Assembly: GCF_030297175.1 (NCBI RefSeq) | Contig: NZ_AP028070.1 | Location: forward strand, 1,984,001 to 2,048,000 | DNA: 64,000 nt | Direction: 5' to 3' | Origin: Marinobacter sp. LA51 | Lineage (GTDB): Bacteria; Pseudomonadota; Gammaproteobacteria; Pseudomonadales; Oleiphilaceae | The notes under the pieces: model-generated | Told to the model about the DNA's origin: nothing | The model's input: only the letters and a program-made list of their open reading frames with translations | Databases searched by the model: none | Program-made: the position numbers and the translations under genes | In this document: positions 21,032-30,066 of the stretch, piece after piece | Layout: the number at the start of each line of letters is the position of its first letter | Position numbering within the stretch: the stretch's first letter is position 1

Positions 21032-23103
21032 GAACGTGTTCCCATGGTTGAATGTCGACGCCGAAGCTGTTTTTTCATGGTCTGCAACAGGCGCCGCAGG
21101 CGTTTGAGCTCGCGATCGCGCCCCACAGACGAGCCATCGCTATAGTAATGGCTGTTAATGCTGTGGGCAAAAAGCCTGGCGGATTCGGCAATGGCAGGTT
21201 CAGCCGTTGCCAACCTGGCAGCCAAGGTTGATGGTGTTTCGCCCACTCGCACCGGCACCCCCGCCCTGGCGCTCAAGTGGTGCCATCCGCCAATGATGCG
21301 TAGAAAGGCATCGCGGGATCCGCCGCGACGCATCTGCCAGGCGGAAAACAGTCCGGCTATCAGCAAGCCCGCACCGACAATACCGGCGGTCAGATAGCCG
21401 AGCTCCCGCATGCCAATGCCACCGGGAAGACGGGACATCAGATTCATCTGGGTTTGCCCCTGATACCCCACAACCCAGCGCTGCCACTGATAATTGATCC
21501 GATCCAGCTGAAGGCTGGCCCATTGAATCACAGCGATGTCAGCATATCGCTGGGGCGATGCCCAATTGTTTTCAAGGAACGAGCCTTCGTCCGCAACCGC
21601 ATCACGCAACCCCGACTCAATTCGGCTAGGGGCTATGGCAGCGGTCGGATCAATCCGGACCCAGCCTCTGGTATCAATCCATGCCTCAACCCAGGCATGG
21701 GCATCGTACTGGCGGACGATCAGGTAATCCCCACCGGCGCCAGGTGCCCCGCCCTGATAACCGACCACAACCCTCGCGGGAATGCCGGCGGAACGAAGCA
21801 AGAACGTAGTGGCGCCAGCGTAGTGGGCACAGAAACCGCGCCTAGAATCGAACAAGAGGTTATCGATGCCGTTATCACCCATGGTGGGCGGCCTGAGCGT
21901 GTAAAAATAAGGTTGCTCCCGGAATCGGGTTAACAGCGCCTGAACCAGCTCGATGTCACCATATTGGCTGCGCAGCTGACGAGCGAACTGGCGGGCACGG
22001 GGGTTTCCCGTCGCTGGCAGCTGGAGGTATCGCCGCCGCTGCTCATACGTCAAGAATTCGCGACCCTGATTACCAACGTCTTCGCGAGCCAGGCGATACC
22101 GTACAGAGGTATCTGCCGGCCTCTTAAACCGGAACAGATCCTCCGCCTCCTCAATAACATTGCTCGAGACGGCCCGCGACTCTTCCAACGCGAAGGCCCA
22201 ACGCTGGTCCGTGGGCTCGAGAAGCACGTCGTACTCACCGGTCTCCAGTTCACCGACACCGCCATCCAGAGCGACGCGCCCCGGACGCTGAAAAGGATCG
22301 CGCTCACTCTGTCTCCAGGTTTCGCCGTCTAAATAGTCAAGGATCAACCCACGCCAATACCGATCCCTGTAAGCCGGCATCGATCCGCCAAAGGTGGCTC
22401 GGAAGGCGCGCTCACTGCTCTGAGCCAGATTGGAGATATCGCCAGGCCGCATGGTGTCACTAATGCCGGTCCTGGCCTGGCCGGACACCAGGGGCACGCT
22501 CCAGAGCGGCTCCATTCGCGGGAAAAACACAAACAGCAGAACGACAATGGGCAGGGTTTTCAGCAACATCATACCCAGCCTTTTCCAGCCTGCCTTCACG
22601 CTGCCGGGAAGATCCGGCGCGTTGATGATCTGCAAACCAACCAATAGCAAGGCGACCGCGAGGATATTGACAAGGCTCCAATGAATTTCCTGGTGAAACA
22701 GGAAGTTCACGGTGCCCAGATAGGCAAGGATGAAAAACAGCACGTAGAAATCACGCACAGTTCGGGTTTCAAGCCACTTCAGCCCCACCGCCAGCACGAA
22801 AAACGATGCCGCCGTATCCACGGTAAAACGCCCCTGAACGGTGGCGATATAGACCGCAACCAATACCAACATAATGCCGGTTCGCAGCCACCGTCCTGGC
22901 AGACGAACATGGCCGAACTGCGCCGCCCCGCGCCATCCGGCCAGCACCAGGCAGGCCGCCAGCAGCCATATGGGCAGGCGATCCAGTTGCGGCGTGAGCA
23001 AAATTGCAAAACTGCCGAACAGCCACAACAAGGCCCGAGACGGCAATCCTGTTTCAGCACCCTCTGCGGCCACCAACACAGAGCTTTTGCCAGAGACACT
23101 CAT
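21028..23103 (-). CDS. TgpA-type membrane transglutaminase (DUF3488)
   Basis: A 691-residue inner-membrane protein. An N-terminal DUF3488 block has about six membrane helices (25-195). It is followed by a large periplasmic region with a transglutaminase core (Cys425 in RRGFCAHYAG, His469 in YDAHAWVEAW, Asp485 in RIDPTAAI, a complete triad), one C-terminal helix (about 562-585) and a short cytoplasmic DUF4129-like tail. It resembles P. aeruginosa TgpA, an essential periplasmic transglutaminase of unknown substrate. It overlaps the DUF58 gene (ATGA) and holB (TTGA). The gene is full length. Confidence 0.9.
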   Translation of the reverse strand: MSVSGKSSVLVAAEGAETGLPSRALLWLFGSFAILLTPQLDRLPIWLLAACLVLAGWRGAAQFGHVRLPGRWLRTGIMLVLVAVYIATVQGRFTVDTAASFFVLAVGLKWLETRTVRDFYVLFFILAYLGTVNFLFHQEIHWSLVNILAVALLLVGLQIINAPDLPGSVKAGWKRLGMMLLKTLPIVVLLFVFFPRMEPLWSVPLVSGQARTGISDTMRPGDISNLAQSSERAFRATFGGSMPAYRDRYWRGLILDYLDGETWRQSERDPFQRPGRVALDGGVGELETGEYDVLLEPTDQRWAFALEESRAVSSNVIEEAEDLFRFKRPADTSVRYRLAREDVGNQGREFLTYEQRRRYLQLPATGNPRARQFARQLRSQYGDIELVQALLTRFREQPYFYTLRPPTMGDNGIDNLLFDSRRGFCAHYAGATTFLLRSAGIPARVVVGYQGGAPGAGGDYLIVRQYDAHAWVEAWIDTRGWVRIDPTAAIAPSRIESGLRDAVADEGSFLENNWASPQRYADIAVIQWASLQLDRINYQWQRWVVGYQGQTQMNLMSRLPGGIGMRELGYLTAGIVGAGLLIAGLFSAWQMRRGGSRDAFLRIIGGWHHLSARAGVPVRVGETPSTLAARLATAEPAIAESARLFAHSINSHYYSDGSSVGRDRELKRLRRLLQTMKKQLRRRHSTMGTRS

Positions 23104-24131
23104 GCGCGCCTCCTCGGTGATTCACCAGACCCATCGGACTTCGGTTGCCTGCTACCGTGTCTTTCCGTCATCGCGTCCCGCGGGCGCTCCTCGCCCCATA
23201 CCGCCAACGCACGGAGACAACGGTTTACATGGGTGGAACCAGAGTCCGGTTCGATGACCTGACCAGGCAGACTCAAGCCAAAACGGGCACCGGTTCGTTC
23301 GCGCTCGTTGACAAGCCACGCCAGATAGCTAAGCCGCATTTCGTAATCAGCGCCGGGAAAGGCATTAAAGTCCAGCCAATGAGGGCTGCCCCGTTCGCCT
23401 TCCCAATCGGCAACGACCATCTGACCGTTCCTGGCGAACCGTTTCCACATAACGCGCTGGCTCGGGTCGCCCTCACGCCAAGGCCTCAGGTCCGCATGAT
23501 CATTACCCATGGCCGGGCTGGCCTGCTCGGTTTCGTCCCCGGCTTCGATGGTACTGGTCACCTCTGGTGCCGCCAGTGGTCTGGGCGAAACAATGCCGGG
23601 TGATACCGGCCTGATCCAGGACCAGGCCTTGAGAAGACCAAACGGAAAACGAGTTTCGACACGGATTCTGTCGGGCCGGAGGTAACCCCGAAATACAGAA
23701 GGTACAGGTAAGGTCATGTCCTTCGACTGGCCTGCCTTGATATGCGTGGCACCCAGACTGAACTCTTCGCACGACAACAAGATGGCAACAGCATCATCGC
23801 GCCCTGCCGTTGCACGAAACCGGAACGGCACCTCGTCACCGGCCACTCCCTCTCCTGGCCGAACTAATGCCAACTGCAGCCCTGACAGATTACGATGGGT
23901 CTGATGCATGGCACCGACAAAAACCGCTCCGAGCAAGAACGTTACCAGGTAGATCAGGCTGTTCTGATAATTGATGCCGGTGATGAGCATGATCAACAGC
24001 AGAATGCCGAACACCACTCCAGCCCCGGTCGGCAAAATGAAAATGTTCTTCTGACTGAATATCTGGACGTCGGAACGGGGAAGCCTCCGATTCACCCAAC
24101 GTTGCCAGCGCTTTGATACTTGGTTTTTCAT
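23100..24131 (-). CDS. DUF58 domain membrane protein
   Basis: A 343-residue protein with two N-terminal membrane helices (about residues 28-75) and a C-terminal DUF58 domain whose signature DLRPWREGDPSQRVMWKRFAR is clear. DUF58 proteins are VWA-like partners of MoxR ATPases and transglutaminases. The start at 24131 (MKNQVSKRWQ) has AAGGG five bases upstream; a longer open frame to 24230 is unlikely. It overlaps the transglutaminase gene by 4 bases. The MoxR gene that normally precedes this pair is not adjacent here. Confidence 0.88.
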   Translation of the reverse strand: MKNQVSKRWQRWVNRRLPRSDVQIFSQKNIFILPTGAGVVFGILLLIMLITGINYQNSLIYLVTFLLGAVFVGAMHQTHRNLSGLQLALVRPGEGVAGDEVPFRFRATAGRDDAVAILLSCEEFSLGATHIKAGQSKDMTLPVPSVFRGYLRPDRIRVETRFPFGLLKAWSWIRPVSPGIVSPRPLAAPEVTSTIEAGDETEQASPAMGNDHADLRPWREGDPSQRVMWKRFARNGQMVVADWEGERGSPHWLDFNAFPGADYEMRLSYLAWLVNERERTGARFGLSLPGQVIEPDSGSTHVNRCLRALAVWGEERPRDAMTERHGSRQPKSDGSGESPRRRA

Positions 24132-24370
24132 GGTGCCCTTGAGGCGACAAAATGCATAAAAAGTTCCGACAACATCCTCTGGATTGCCGCTCCTCCCTAA
24201 CAATACCCGATTTGAGTCGAATCTGATCACAAAGCAACAAAAACCAACTTGAAAACCTGTCGGACAAACCGAATACTGACTATGGAGCGGACGGTTTCTG
24301 TTGTGATGTCAGAAGCCTGCTTTCGCAGCCTTCAATTCTGCAAGCCTGCAAGCCTAAAAAGGACCTGACT

Positions 24371-24988
24371 ATGAAACGCTTGAACCTGCTTGCCGCCGCA
24401 GTTGCCGGAATCACAGCTTCCCTGCCCGCCTTGGCGGGTGTCCAGGCTCTCACCTCAGATGAAATGGTAGAGACATACGTCAAGGACTCTGCCGTTATCA
24501 TCGTGCCAAAGAAACAGCAGAAATCGGAAGCAAACCGCCAGCGCATAATCCGCGCACTGACCATTTCTCCGGGCGAACCAGTTTTAACCGAGGCCGAAGA
24601 AGAGTCGTACCGGGAAGCCCTGCAGCGATATGTGGAAGAAGGCAGAAAGGACGCGCTGGCAAGTGCCGAGGAGGAATTCCTTAGACGCGCACTACTCCTC
24701 CCTCAGGATGAGCTAGCCCGAGCCCAACCGCCAGCCGAGTTCACACCTACCATCCCGCCTATTATTTTCGGGCAACGGGCGGAGATTCCCGATGAGCCCT
24801 TCACCCAGACTTTCCTGAACGATCAACTGGGTATCGGCTTCGACGGACAGAACCTGAACTTCTCAATTGGCAACCCACCGGGTATCGATCGGGTCCAGAT
24901 TCCACAGGCCATAAACGAGGGGCCAATCAGCCTGACCCCGAGACCAGGTGGCGGATTTGATCTTTCAATTGCAGTACCGGATCAATAA
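24371..24988 (+). CDS. Secreted protein with degenerate DUF6160-like N-terminus
   Basis: A 205-residue protein with a signal peptide (1-22, ALA cleavage). The mature N-terminus GVQALTSDEMVETYV resembles the opening of the two downstream DUF6160-like proteins (QALNDATMGTVTGQNG), but without the glycine pair. A charged helical middle (rich in Glu/Arg) and a C-terminal part with IDRVQIPQAINEGPISLT follow; the latter has the beta-strand periodicity of the family. AAAGGA precedes the ATG. It is on the opposite strand to its relatives. Function unknown; probably periplasmic or surface-exposed. Confidence 0.7.
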   Translation: MKRLNLLAAAVAGITASLPALAGVQALTSDEMVETYVKDSAVIIVPKKQQKSEANRQRIIRALTISPGEPVLTEAEEESYREALQRYVEEGRKDALASAEEEFLRRALLLPQDELARAQPPAEFTPTIPPIIFGQRAEIPDEPFTQTFLNDQLGIGFDGQNLNFSIGNPPGIDRVQIPQAINEGPISLTPRPGGGFDLSIAVPDQ

Positions 24989-25121
24989 TTGGCATCGCGA
25001 CTGCTGACCCTAAATACTCAGGCTAAAAAGAGCTAGTCTGCAGGTAGAGTTTAAGATGCTGAAAGGGATTAAGATTTAAGACTGAAGAAATCTAAGTGTG
25101 CGGTGTTAATGGTGCGGGGAG

Positions 25122-25913
25122 TTAGTGGTTTAGCGTAATGGCCGTATCGGTCACCCGCACATTGTCCAATGTGACTCCACCAAGACCCACGCCGCCTATC
25201 GACAGATTGCTCATTCCAATGTCGGCTGCGAAGTTATGCACTTCTACGGTCACAGTGTCCCTGCCGATGCCTGACTGTGCAGCCGAGAGAGGTCGGAAGG
25301 TGGAATCCAGCACTGCAAATCCCGCCGGCTCCATTCCCTTAACGTATCCACCCTCAATCCCCACGGTATTAGCGCTGGCATCCGCTGTCAGATTCTCGAT
25401 GGTGAATTCTGAGTAGGTACTGACACCTTGTGATGAACCGTCAGCGGCAGGCGGATTAACTCGACGGCGAATTTCTTTCAGCAACCCCCAAGCCTCGAAA
25501 TTGGTAAAGAGGGCGGTTTGTCTGGCACCGGCACTCTCCAGGGTGACGTCATCGGCGCGGAAACCCCAGTCGATTTTGTCAGAGATTCCAGGCTGCCAGG
25601 CCACACCCAATACGCCATCGGAATCGATGTCCAAGGTCATTCTGGCGTCATCGAAATTTACGCCATAACCTTCACTCAACCCTGCCTGAGTAATACCTGC
25701 ACCGCCCATGGTGATGCCATCTACCTGATAGGCGCCTGCATTTTCGAATCGGTATTGGCCAAGGGTGGTTTGACCGGAGTACTCGACGGTAAGGCCCGCC
25801 TGAGCCACAACACCCGACAACTCATCGTCCGCAACCGGTTTCAGGTCTGCAAATGCCCCAACTGAACCCGAAACCACAGCGGCCAGAACGCCAAACCTCA
25901 GCAGTGAAACCAT
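25122..25913 (-). CDS. DUF6160-like secreted protein
   Basis: A 263-residue protein with a signal peptide (1-22, AFA cleavage) and a mature N-terminus DLKPVADDELSGVVAQAGLT that matches the module of putative FilF-like proteins. The rest alternates short hydrophobic and Gly/Asn/Asp-rich stretches (IGMSNLSIGGVGLGGVTLDN), suggesting a beta-solenoid or beta-sandwich. A very strong ribosome-binding site (GGAGGTGAT) precedes the ATG. No cysteine, no lipobox, no membrane helix. It lies just downstream of its larger paralogue (26035-26931), from which a terminator separates it. Function unknown. Confidence 0.75.
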   Translation of the reverse strand: MVSLLRFGVLAAVVSGSVGAFADLKPVADDELSGVVAQAGLTVEYSGQTTLGQYRFENAGAYQVDGITMGGAGITQAGLSEGYGVNFDDARMTLDIDSDGVLGVAWQPGISDKIDWGFRADDVTLESAGARQTALFTNFEAWGLLKEIRRRVNPPAADGSSQGVSTYSEFTIENLTADASANTVGIEGGYVKGMEPAGFAVLDSTFRPLSAAQSGIGRDTVTVEVHNFAADIGMSNLSIGGVGLGGVTLDNVRVTDTAITLNH

Positions 25914-25980
25914 ATCACCTCCGGACAGACTGTAAGCAGGGTCGATAGAAACGCAATTTCAGAATGAAAACAGGAAAGCT

Positions 25981-26007
25981 AAAACGACGCCCTCACCGAG
26001 GGCGTCG
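25981..26007 (-). terminator. Intrinsic terminator after the 26035-26931 gene
   Basis: A 10-bp stem pairs cgacgccctc (25985-25994) with gagggcgtcg (25998-26007) around a 3-base loop, followed on the minus strand by TTTT. It lies 28 bases beyond the stop codon. Confidence 0.8.
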
Positions 26008-26034
26008 CCGGTCTTCTTGTCACGAAGGCAAAGC

Positions 26035-26931
26035 TTAGTGACCGTAGATGACCATGTCGGCACGAACAGCCAGGTCGGTCATGTATACGTTACCGATGTT
26101 TTCGGCACCACCAGTGTTGATGTTCAACAGGTCGAGGTCACCAGAGAAGTCCTGAACGTTTACACGCAGGGCGTCAATGGTAGTAGTGCCAGTGTTGTAG
26201 CCCTCGGCTACGCTTACGTCCACCTGGGCGTGAGCGAAACTGATTGGACCTGCAGACACGGTCGCACCGCGACGGTTGTGCAGCTCGAAGTCCAGGCTAG
26301 TGCCAATAAACGGCATGGTCAGGTTACCGTTGGCGTTGAAGTAAGCGTTGATGTTCAGGCTGTTGCTTTCTTCATTGATCAGAACGTCGATCGGACCCAA
26401 CAGACCGTCAATGCTCAGGTTGGAAACCAGAACGGTACCCGCATCGCCAGCGGAGTTGAGGTTGCCAACTGTGCCGGTAGATTTACCCAGGGCGATCTCA
26501 CCAATGCTCAGGTTAAAATCAACTGGCGTACCGCTCTGCGAGCGCAGCGCGATAACCAGGTCACCGTCGGTAACGGCCTGAGGGGTTTCATTAGCACCAC
26601 TTACGTCAAAACCAGCGCCCGCCAGGTAAGTTGCGCCCAGTGCAGGAACGCCCAGGTCGGTACCGTCGCCAGCAACGTCGATGGTCAGACGGATATCGTC
26701 AAGGTCAGTACCAGCCTGACCAGAGAGGCTTACGCCAGAGAAAGCCAGGAAACCCTGGTCCTGGTAAGCAATCTCGCCGATGGTCACGTTGGCGGACAGG
26801 TCAATGGTGATACCATTCTGACCAGTCACGGTGCCCATGGTGGCATCGTTCAGAGCTTGCATTTCCGCGTTAGCGGCAAAAGGAGCTGCGGCTACGGCGG
26901 CTACCAAAGCGATTTTTTTCAGGCCTTTCAT
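26035..26931 (-). CDS. DUF6160-like secreted protein, probably abundant
   Basis: A 298-residue protein with a signal peptide (1-22, ANA cleavage). Its mature start EMQALNDATMGTVTGQNG is the clearest copy of the module shared with the two neighbouring genes. The remainder is rich in Gly, Asn, Asp, Thr and Val with repeated strand-like segments (ITIDLSANVTIGEIAY, VSNLSIDGLLGPIDVL) and no cysteine. A strong TAGGAGATC site, a good terminator and restricted codon use suggest high expression. It probably forms a surface or periplasmic beta-rich structure. Similar proteins are annotated as putative pilus-related FilF-like, but the function is not established. Confidence 0.78.
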   Translation of the reverse strand: MKGLKKIALVAAVAAAPFAANAEMQALNDATMGTVTGQNGITIDLSANVTIGEIAYQDQGFLAFSGVSLSGQAGTDLDDIRLTIDVAGDGTDLGVPALGATYLAGAGFDVSGANETPQAVTDGDLVIALRSQSGTPVDFNLSIGEIALGKSTGTVGNLNSAGDAGTVLVSNLSIDGLLGPIDVLINEESNSLNINAYFNANGNLTMPFIGTSLDFELHNRRGATVSAGPISFAHAQVDVSVAEGYNTGTTTIDALRVNVQDFSGDLDLLNINTGGAENIGNVYMTDLAVRADMVIYGH

Positions 26932-27093
26932 ACTAGATCTCCTAGAATTTTATTTTTTTCTTCAACAGCCATTTCCTCTGGCTGCGAGATCAGTCTGTCA
27001 GACCGTGACACCCCAAACTGCGAGGTAAAGCACATTTCGGTAACGGATTGTCACACAAACTTACGATCCGATAATTTTTGTGACGAACTCCGC

Positions 27094-27720
27094 TTACTGG
27101 GGTGAACCGGTTCCGTTTCCGGCAAAGACCATAGGCGAATACTTCTTGGCTGCACCCTCATGGAAAGTCACGCCGCTGGACGACAGCGTATATTCCGTTG
27201 CCACCACTTCGGCGTGGCCACCTAAATACTCCAGCTCGATATTGACCTGGTCGATCTCTGAATCCGGGCTCGGTTTGTAGTCGTAAACCACGGCCGAGCC
27301 CAGGATTCGCCCTTGCTGGGCTTGCATAGATAGCGCCTTTCGAACGGAGTTCAGTACCAGTTGGCCATTGACCCCGATCAGCGGTTCTCCCGGAGGGACG
27401 GCCCAAACGTAACGAACGCTGCCATCTGGCATCAGTGCCGCCCCGAATGGTGCGAAATCGTCATGGTTTTCGATGATGTTTTTGGTTTTGTTGGTGACAT
27501 GCTGCAACAGATACTGAGTATTCGCGCGGATTTCTGTCGCAATCTGCTCAGGGCTAGGTTGTTTAACCTCTTCAGCGCTTAGCACCGGTTGACTGAACCC
27601 AATCACGATGGCTGACAGGCACAAACCGAAGGCGCGCCGAAAATTTGTCCAAGGCGTCAACCAAACCTGAGTCGATGAATGCAGGAGGGATAAAAGGGAG
27701 GGCTGGAAGCCGAGCATCAT
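27094..27720 (-). CDS. Secreted protein of unknown function
   Basis: A 208-residue ORF with an internal hydrophobic segment (about 31-49, LSA cleavage) that looks like a signal peptide after a long N-region. A TTG at 27660 with AGG in front would give 188 residues and a normal signal peptide, so the start is open. The mature part begins EEVKQPSPEQIATEIRAN and includes GSVRYVWAVPPGEPLIGVN and ILGSAVVYDYKPS. I do not recognise the family. It is the first gene on the minus strand of the DUF6160-like cluster, 162 bases before the abundant paralogue, so co-regulation is plausible. Confidence 0.65.
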   Translation of the reverse strand: MMLGFQPSLLSLLHSSTQVWLTPWTNFRRAFGLCLSAIVIGFSQPVLSAEEVKQPSPEQIATEIRANTQYLLQHVTNKTKNIIENHDDFAPFGAALMPDGSVRYVWAVPPGEPLIGVNGQLVLNSVRKALSMQAQQGRILGSAVVYDYKPSPDSEIDQVNIELEYLGGHAEVVATEYTLSSSGVTFHEGAAKKYSPMVFAGNGTGSPQ

Positions 27721-27890
27721 AGTTCTTATTCCTTTTGCTGAGCGTAATAAATGCCTGAACCCTGCTCAGTGAAGTAAAATGCGCTTCAGAGCTCAGGGAA
27801 TGAGCACTATTAGATCAGCGTGACTTACCCGGAAACAACGTGCTAACTGTGCACGGCTTATCACTTCAGAGATTATTTAAGGAATTCATT

Positions 27891-29231
27891 TTGACCTCGC
27901 CATCGTTAGCGACCCTGTCCCGAGAAGCCTATGAGCGCCTATTGAGGCATGCCTCCCGCGCGGAGGACTTTGCTTACATCGGTAGCGAAGGCGCAGGAAA
28001 CGCGCGGGGCAAGATGAGAGGGTTCACTGCTCTGGCGCAGCAACATCTTCGGCTACATGATCTTGCGCAAGCACCCGTGGACTCAATCGCTTCTGAGATG
28101 ACGGAGCCAATGGACAAGCACGCCATTGCAGGGACCAGGAGCGGCAAGTACTTGCTGGGAGGCTGGTACGGAGTGCTGGCCTATGAATTCGGTTTACAAC
28201 GGGAATCAAAACTCAGCGGGCTGGGTAAGGACATGGCGTTTCCGGTACTCTTCGCCGGCTTCTACCTGTGGGCCGCAAGCTACGATGCCGAATCAGACAC
28301 CCGCTACCTCTGGATTCATCCGGACTGCCCGCAGCATACCCGCGACACGCTTACCGACTGGATGTCCAAAGACGACTGCGGAAAAGATCGCCCATGGCAT
28401 ATTGTTAATCGGTTCACGCCCAGCCAGACCAAGGCCAGCTTCATTGAAAATGTCAGCAGGGTTCGTCGGTACATTCACGCCGGAGACTGCTATCAGGCCA
28501 ATCTGTCTCAGGAATTCACCGCGCAGTACACCGGAGAGCCCTGGGCGGCATTTCAGTCTCTAGCCGAAGCCTACGCTACGCCCTACAGCGCATTCATCAG
28601 AGTTGGACGTTTCTCTGTACTCTCCTTGTCTCCAGAGCGTTTTTTTGAGATCCAGGGCAGCACCATTTCAACCAGTCCGATCAAAGGTACCCGCCCCAGA
28701 GGAGAAAGCGAGGAGCAAGACAACGCGTACGCCGAGGAATTACAGGCCTCAGAAAAAGATCGTGCCGAAAATCTGATGATTGTCGATCTGCTGAGAAATG
28801 ACTTAAGCGTAAACGCCAAGGTGGGCAGCGTGCAGGTGGAGAAACTCTTCGCTCTCGAGTCCTACCGCAACGTCCATCACCTGGTCAGCCACATTCGGGC
28901 CGATCTGGCGGACAATGTCTCACCAATTAAAGCGCTGATGGATGCCTTCCCCGGAGGGTCGATTACGGGGGCGCCAAAGATACGGGCAATGGAAATCATC
29001 GACGAACTTGAACCCCATTGGCGGGGCCCTTACTGCGGTTCGGTATTCTACTGGGGGCTGGACGGCTCACTGGACAGCAACATCGCGATCAGAACCATGC
29101 TGTGCGATGGCGAGGGCACCATTCGCTGCTGGGGCGGCGGCGGGATCGTTGCCGATTCCACCCCTGAAAGCGAGTACCAGGAAACCCTGACGAAAGTTAA
29201 GCCGCTGATGGATTTCCTGGAGAATCTCTAG
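27891..29231 (+). CDS. pabB: Aminodeoxychorismate synthase component I
   Basis: A 446-residue chorismate-binding enzyme that makes 4-amino-4-deoxychorismate for folate synthesis, using ammonia from a PabA partner not present here. PIKGT with Lys265 identifies PabB rather than anthranilate synthase, which has PIAGT. LSPERFF, LMIVDLLRNDL and GSITGAPKIRAMEIIDEL are intact. The frame extends to a GTG at 27840, but TTG at 27891 has TAAGGA seven bases in front, and the shorter product matches the family length. Confidence 0.93.
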   Translation: MTSPSLATLSREAYERLLRHASRAEDFAYIGSEGAGNARGKMRGFTALAQQHLRLHDLAQAPVDSIASEMTEPMDKHAIAGTRSGKYLLGGWYGVLAYEFGLQRESKLSGLGKDMAFPVLFAGFYLWAASYDAESDTRYLWIHPDCPQHTRDTLTDWMSKDDCGKDRPWHIVNRFTPSQTKASFIENVSRVRRYIHAGDCYQANLSQEFTAQYTGEPWAAFQSLAEAYATPYSAFIRVGRFSVLSLSPERFFEIQGSTISTSPIKGTRPRGESEEQDNAYAEELQASEKDRAENLMIVDLLRNDLSVNAKVGSVQVEKLFALESYRNVHHLVSHIRADLADNVSPIKALMDAFPGGSITGAPKIRAMEIIDELEPHWRGPYCGSVFYWGLDGSLDSNIAIRTMLCDGEGTIRCWGGGGIVADSTPESEYQETLTKVKPLMDFLENL

Positions 29232-29252
29232 GGGGCCGATAGCAGCCCCCTA
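29229..29252. terminator. Hairpin between convergent pabB and thrH
   Basis: An 8-bp stem pairs taggggg-c (29229-29236) with g-ccccc-ta (29245-29252), starting inside the pabB stop codon. U-runs on either side are weak, so it may be a modest bidirectional terminator. Confidence 0.45.
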
Positions 29253-29270
29253 ACCTTTACCAATGCTCGA

Positions 29271-29885
29271 CTACGCGTCGTGCACCGCACTCGCCTTCAA
29301 AAACTCCTGCCGCAGATCATCAAAGTTATGCACCGCAGGATACTGCGGAAACTCTTCGATCACGTTCTTGGGGGCATGAAACAGAATCCCCGCTTCGGCC
29401 TGGCCCAGCATGGTCGTGTCGTTGTAGGAATCACCGGCTGCGATTACCCGGTAGTTCAGCAACTGGAAAGCCCGCACTGACTGGCGCTTGGGATCGCGCT
29501 GACGCAGCAGGTAATCGGTGATCTGGCCGTTTTCGGCTACTTCCAGCTTGTGGCACAACAGCGCGGGGAAGCCGAGTTTGGCCATCAACGGCATGGCGAA
29601 CTCATAGAAGGTGTCGGAGAGAATCACCACCTGGAAGCGCTGGCGCAGCCAATCGAGGAATTCACGTGCACCGGGCAGCGGGTCCAGCTCACCTATTACT
29701 TCCTGAATCTGCGGAAGGCCATAGCCATGCTGATCCAGGATCTTCAGACGCTGGGTCATCAGCACGTCGTAATCAGGAATATCCCGTGTGGTCGCCTTGA
29801 GCTCTTCGATGCCAGTTTTTTCGGCGAATGCGATCCAGATTTCCGGAATCAGTACTCCTTCAAGGTCAAGGCATGCGAGTTCCAC
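29271..29885 (-). CDS. thrH: ThrH phosphoserine phosphatase / homoserine kinase
   Basis: A 204-residue HAD-superfamily protein, the same length as Pseudomonas ThrH, which has phosphoserine phosphatase activity and can transfer the phosphate to homoserine. Motif I is LDLEGVLIPE with nucleophile Asp7, motif II is VILSDTF, and motif IV is AAGDSYNDTTML. The start is a GTG at 29885 with AGGAG seven bases upstream. It is convergent with pabB and divergent from cysH. It links serine and threonine metabolism but is not in an operon. Confidence 0.93.
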   Translation of the reverse strand: MELACLDLEGVLIPEIWIAFAEKTGIEELKATTRDIPDYDVLMTQRLKILDQHGYGLPQIQEVIGELDPLPGAREFLDWLRQRFQVVILSDTFYEFAMPLMAKLGFPALLCHKLEVAENGQITDYLLRQRDPKRQSVRAFQLLNYRVIAAGDSYNDTTMLGQAEAGILFHAPKNVIEEFPQYPAVHNFDDLRQEFLKASAVHDA

Positions 29886-30066
29886 AGTGGTCTCCTGATA
29901 AACAGTTGAGTGCGCAAGAGCGGGTGCTCTGGCTTGGTTAGCGCCGTATGATAAAAAAAACCGCCGGGGAATGCATCGGGCATATCCATATAGATCCTCA
30001 TTCCTTCAAGCTATGAGGCATTTAATGGTAGCCTTTTCACTCATTTAGATCAGGTACTGAAAAGCA

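Noticed and set aside
26017-27105. 362-codon plus-strand open frame
   Set aside because: Antisense to the DUF6160-like gene, which has a signal peptide, a strong ribosome-binding site and a terminator; the antisense protein shows no recognisable features.
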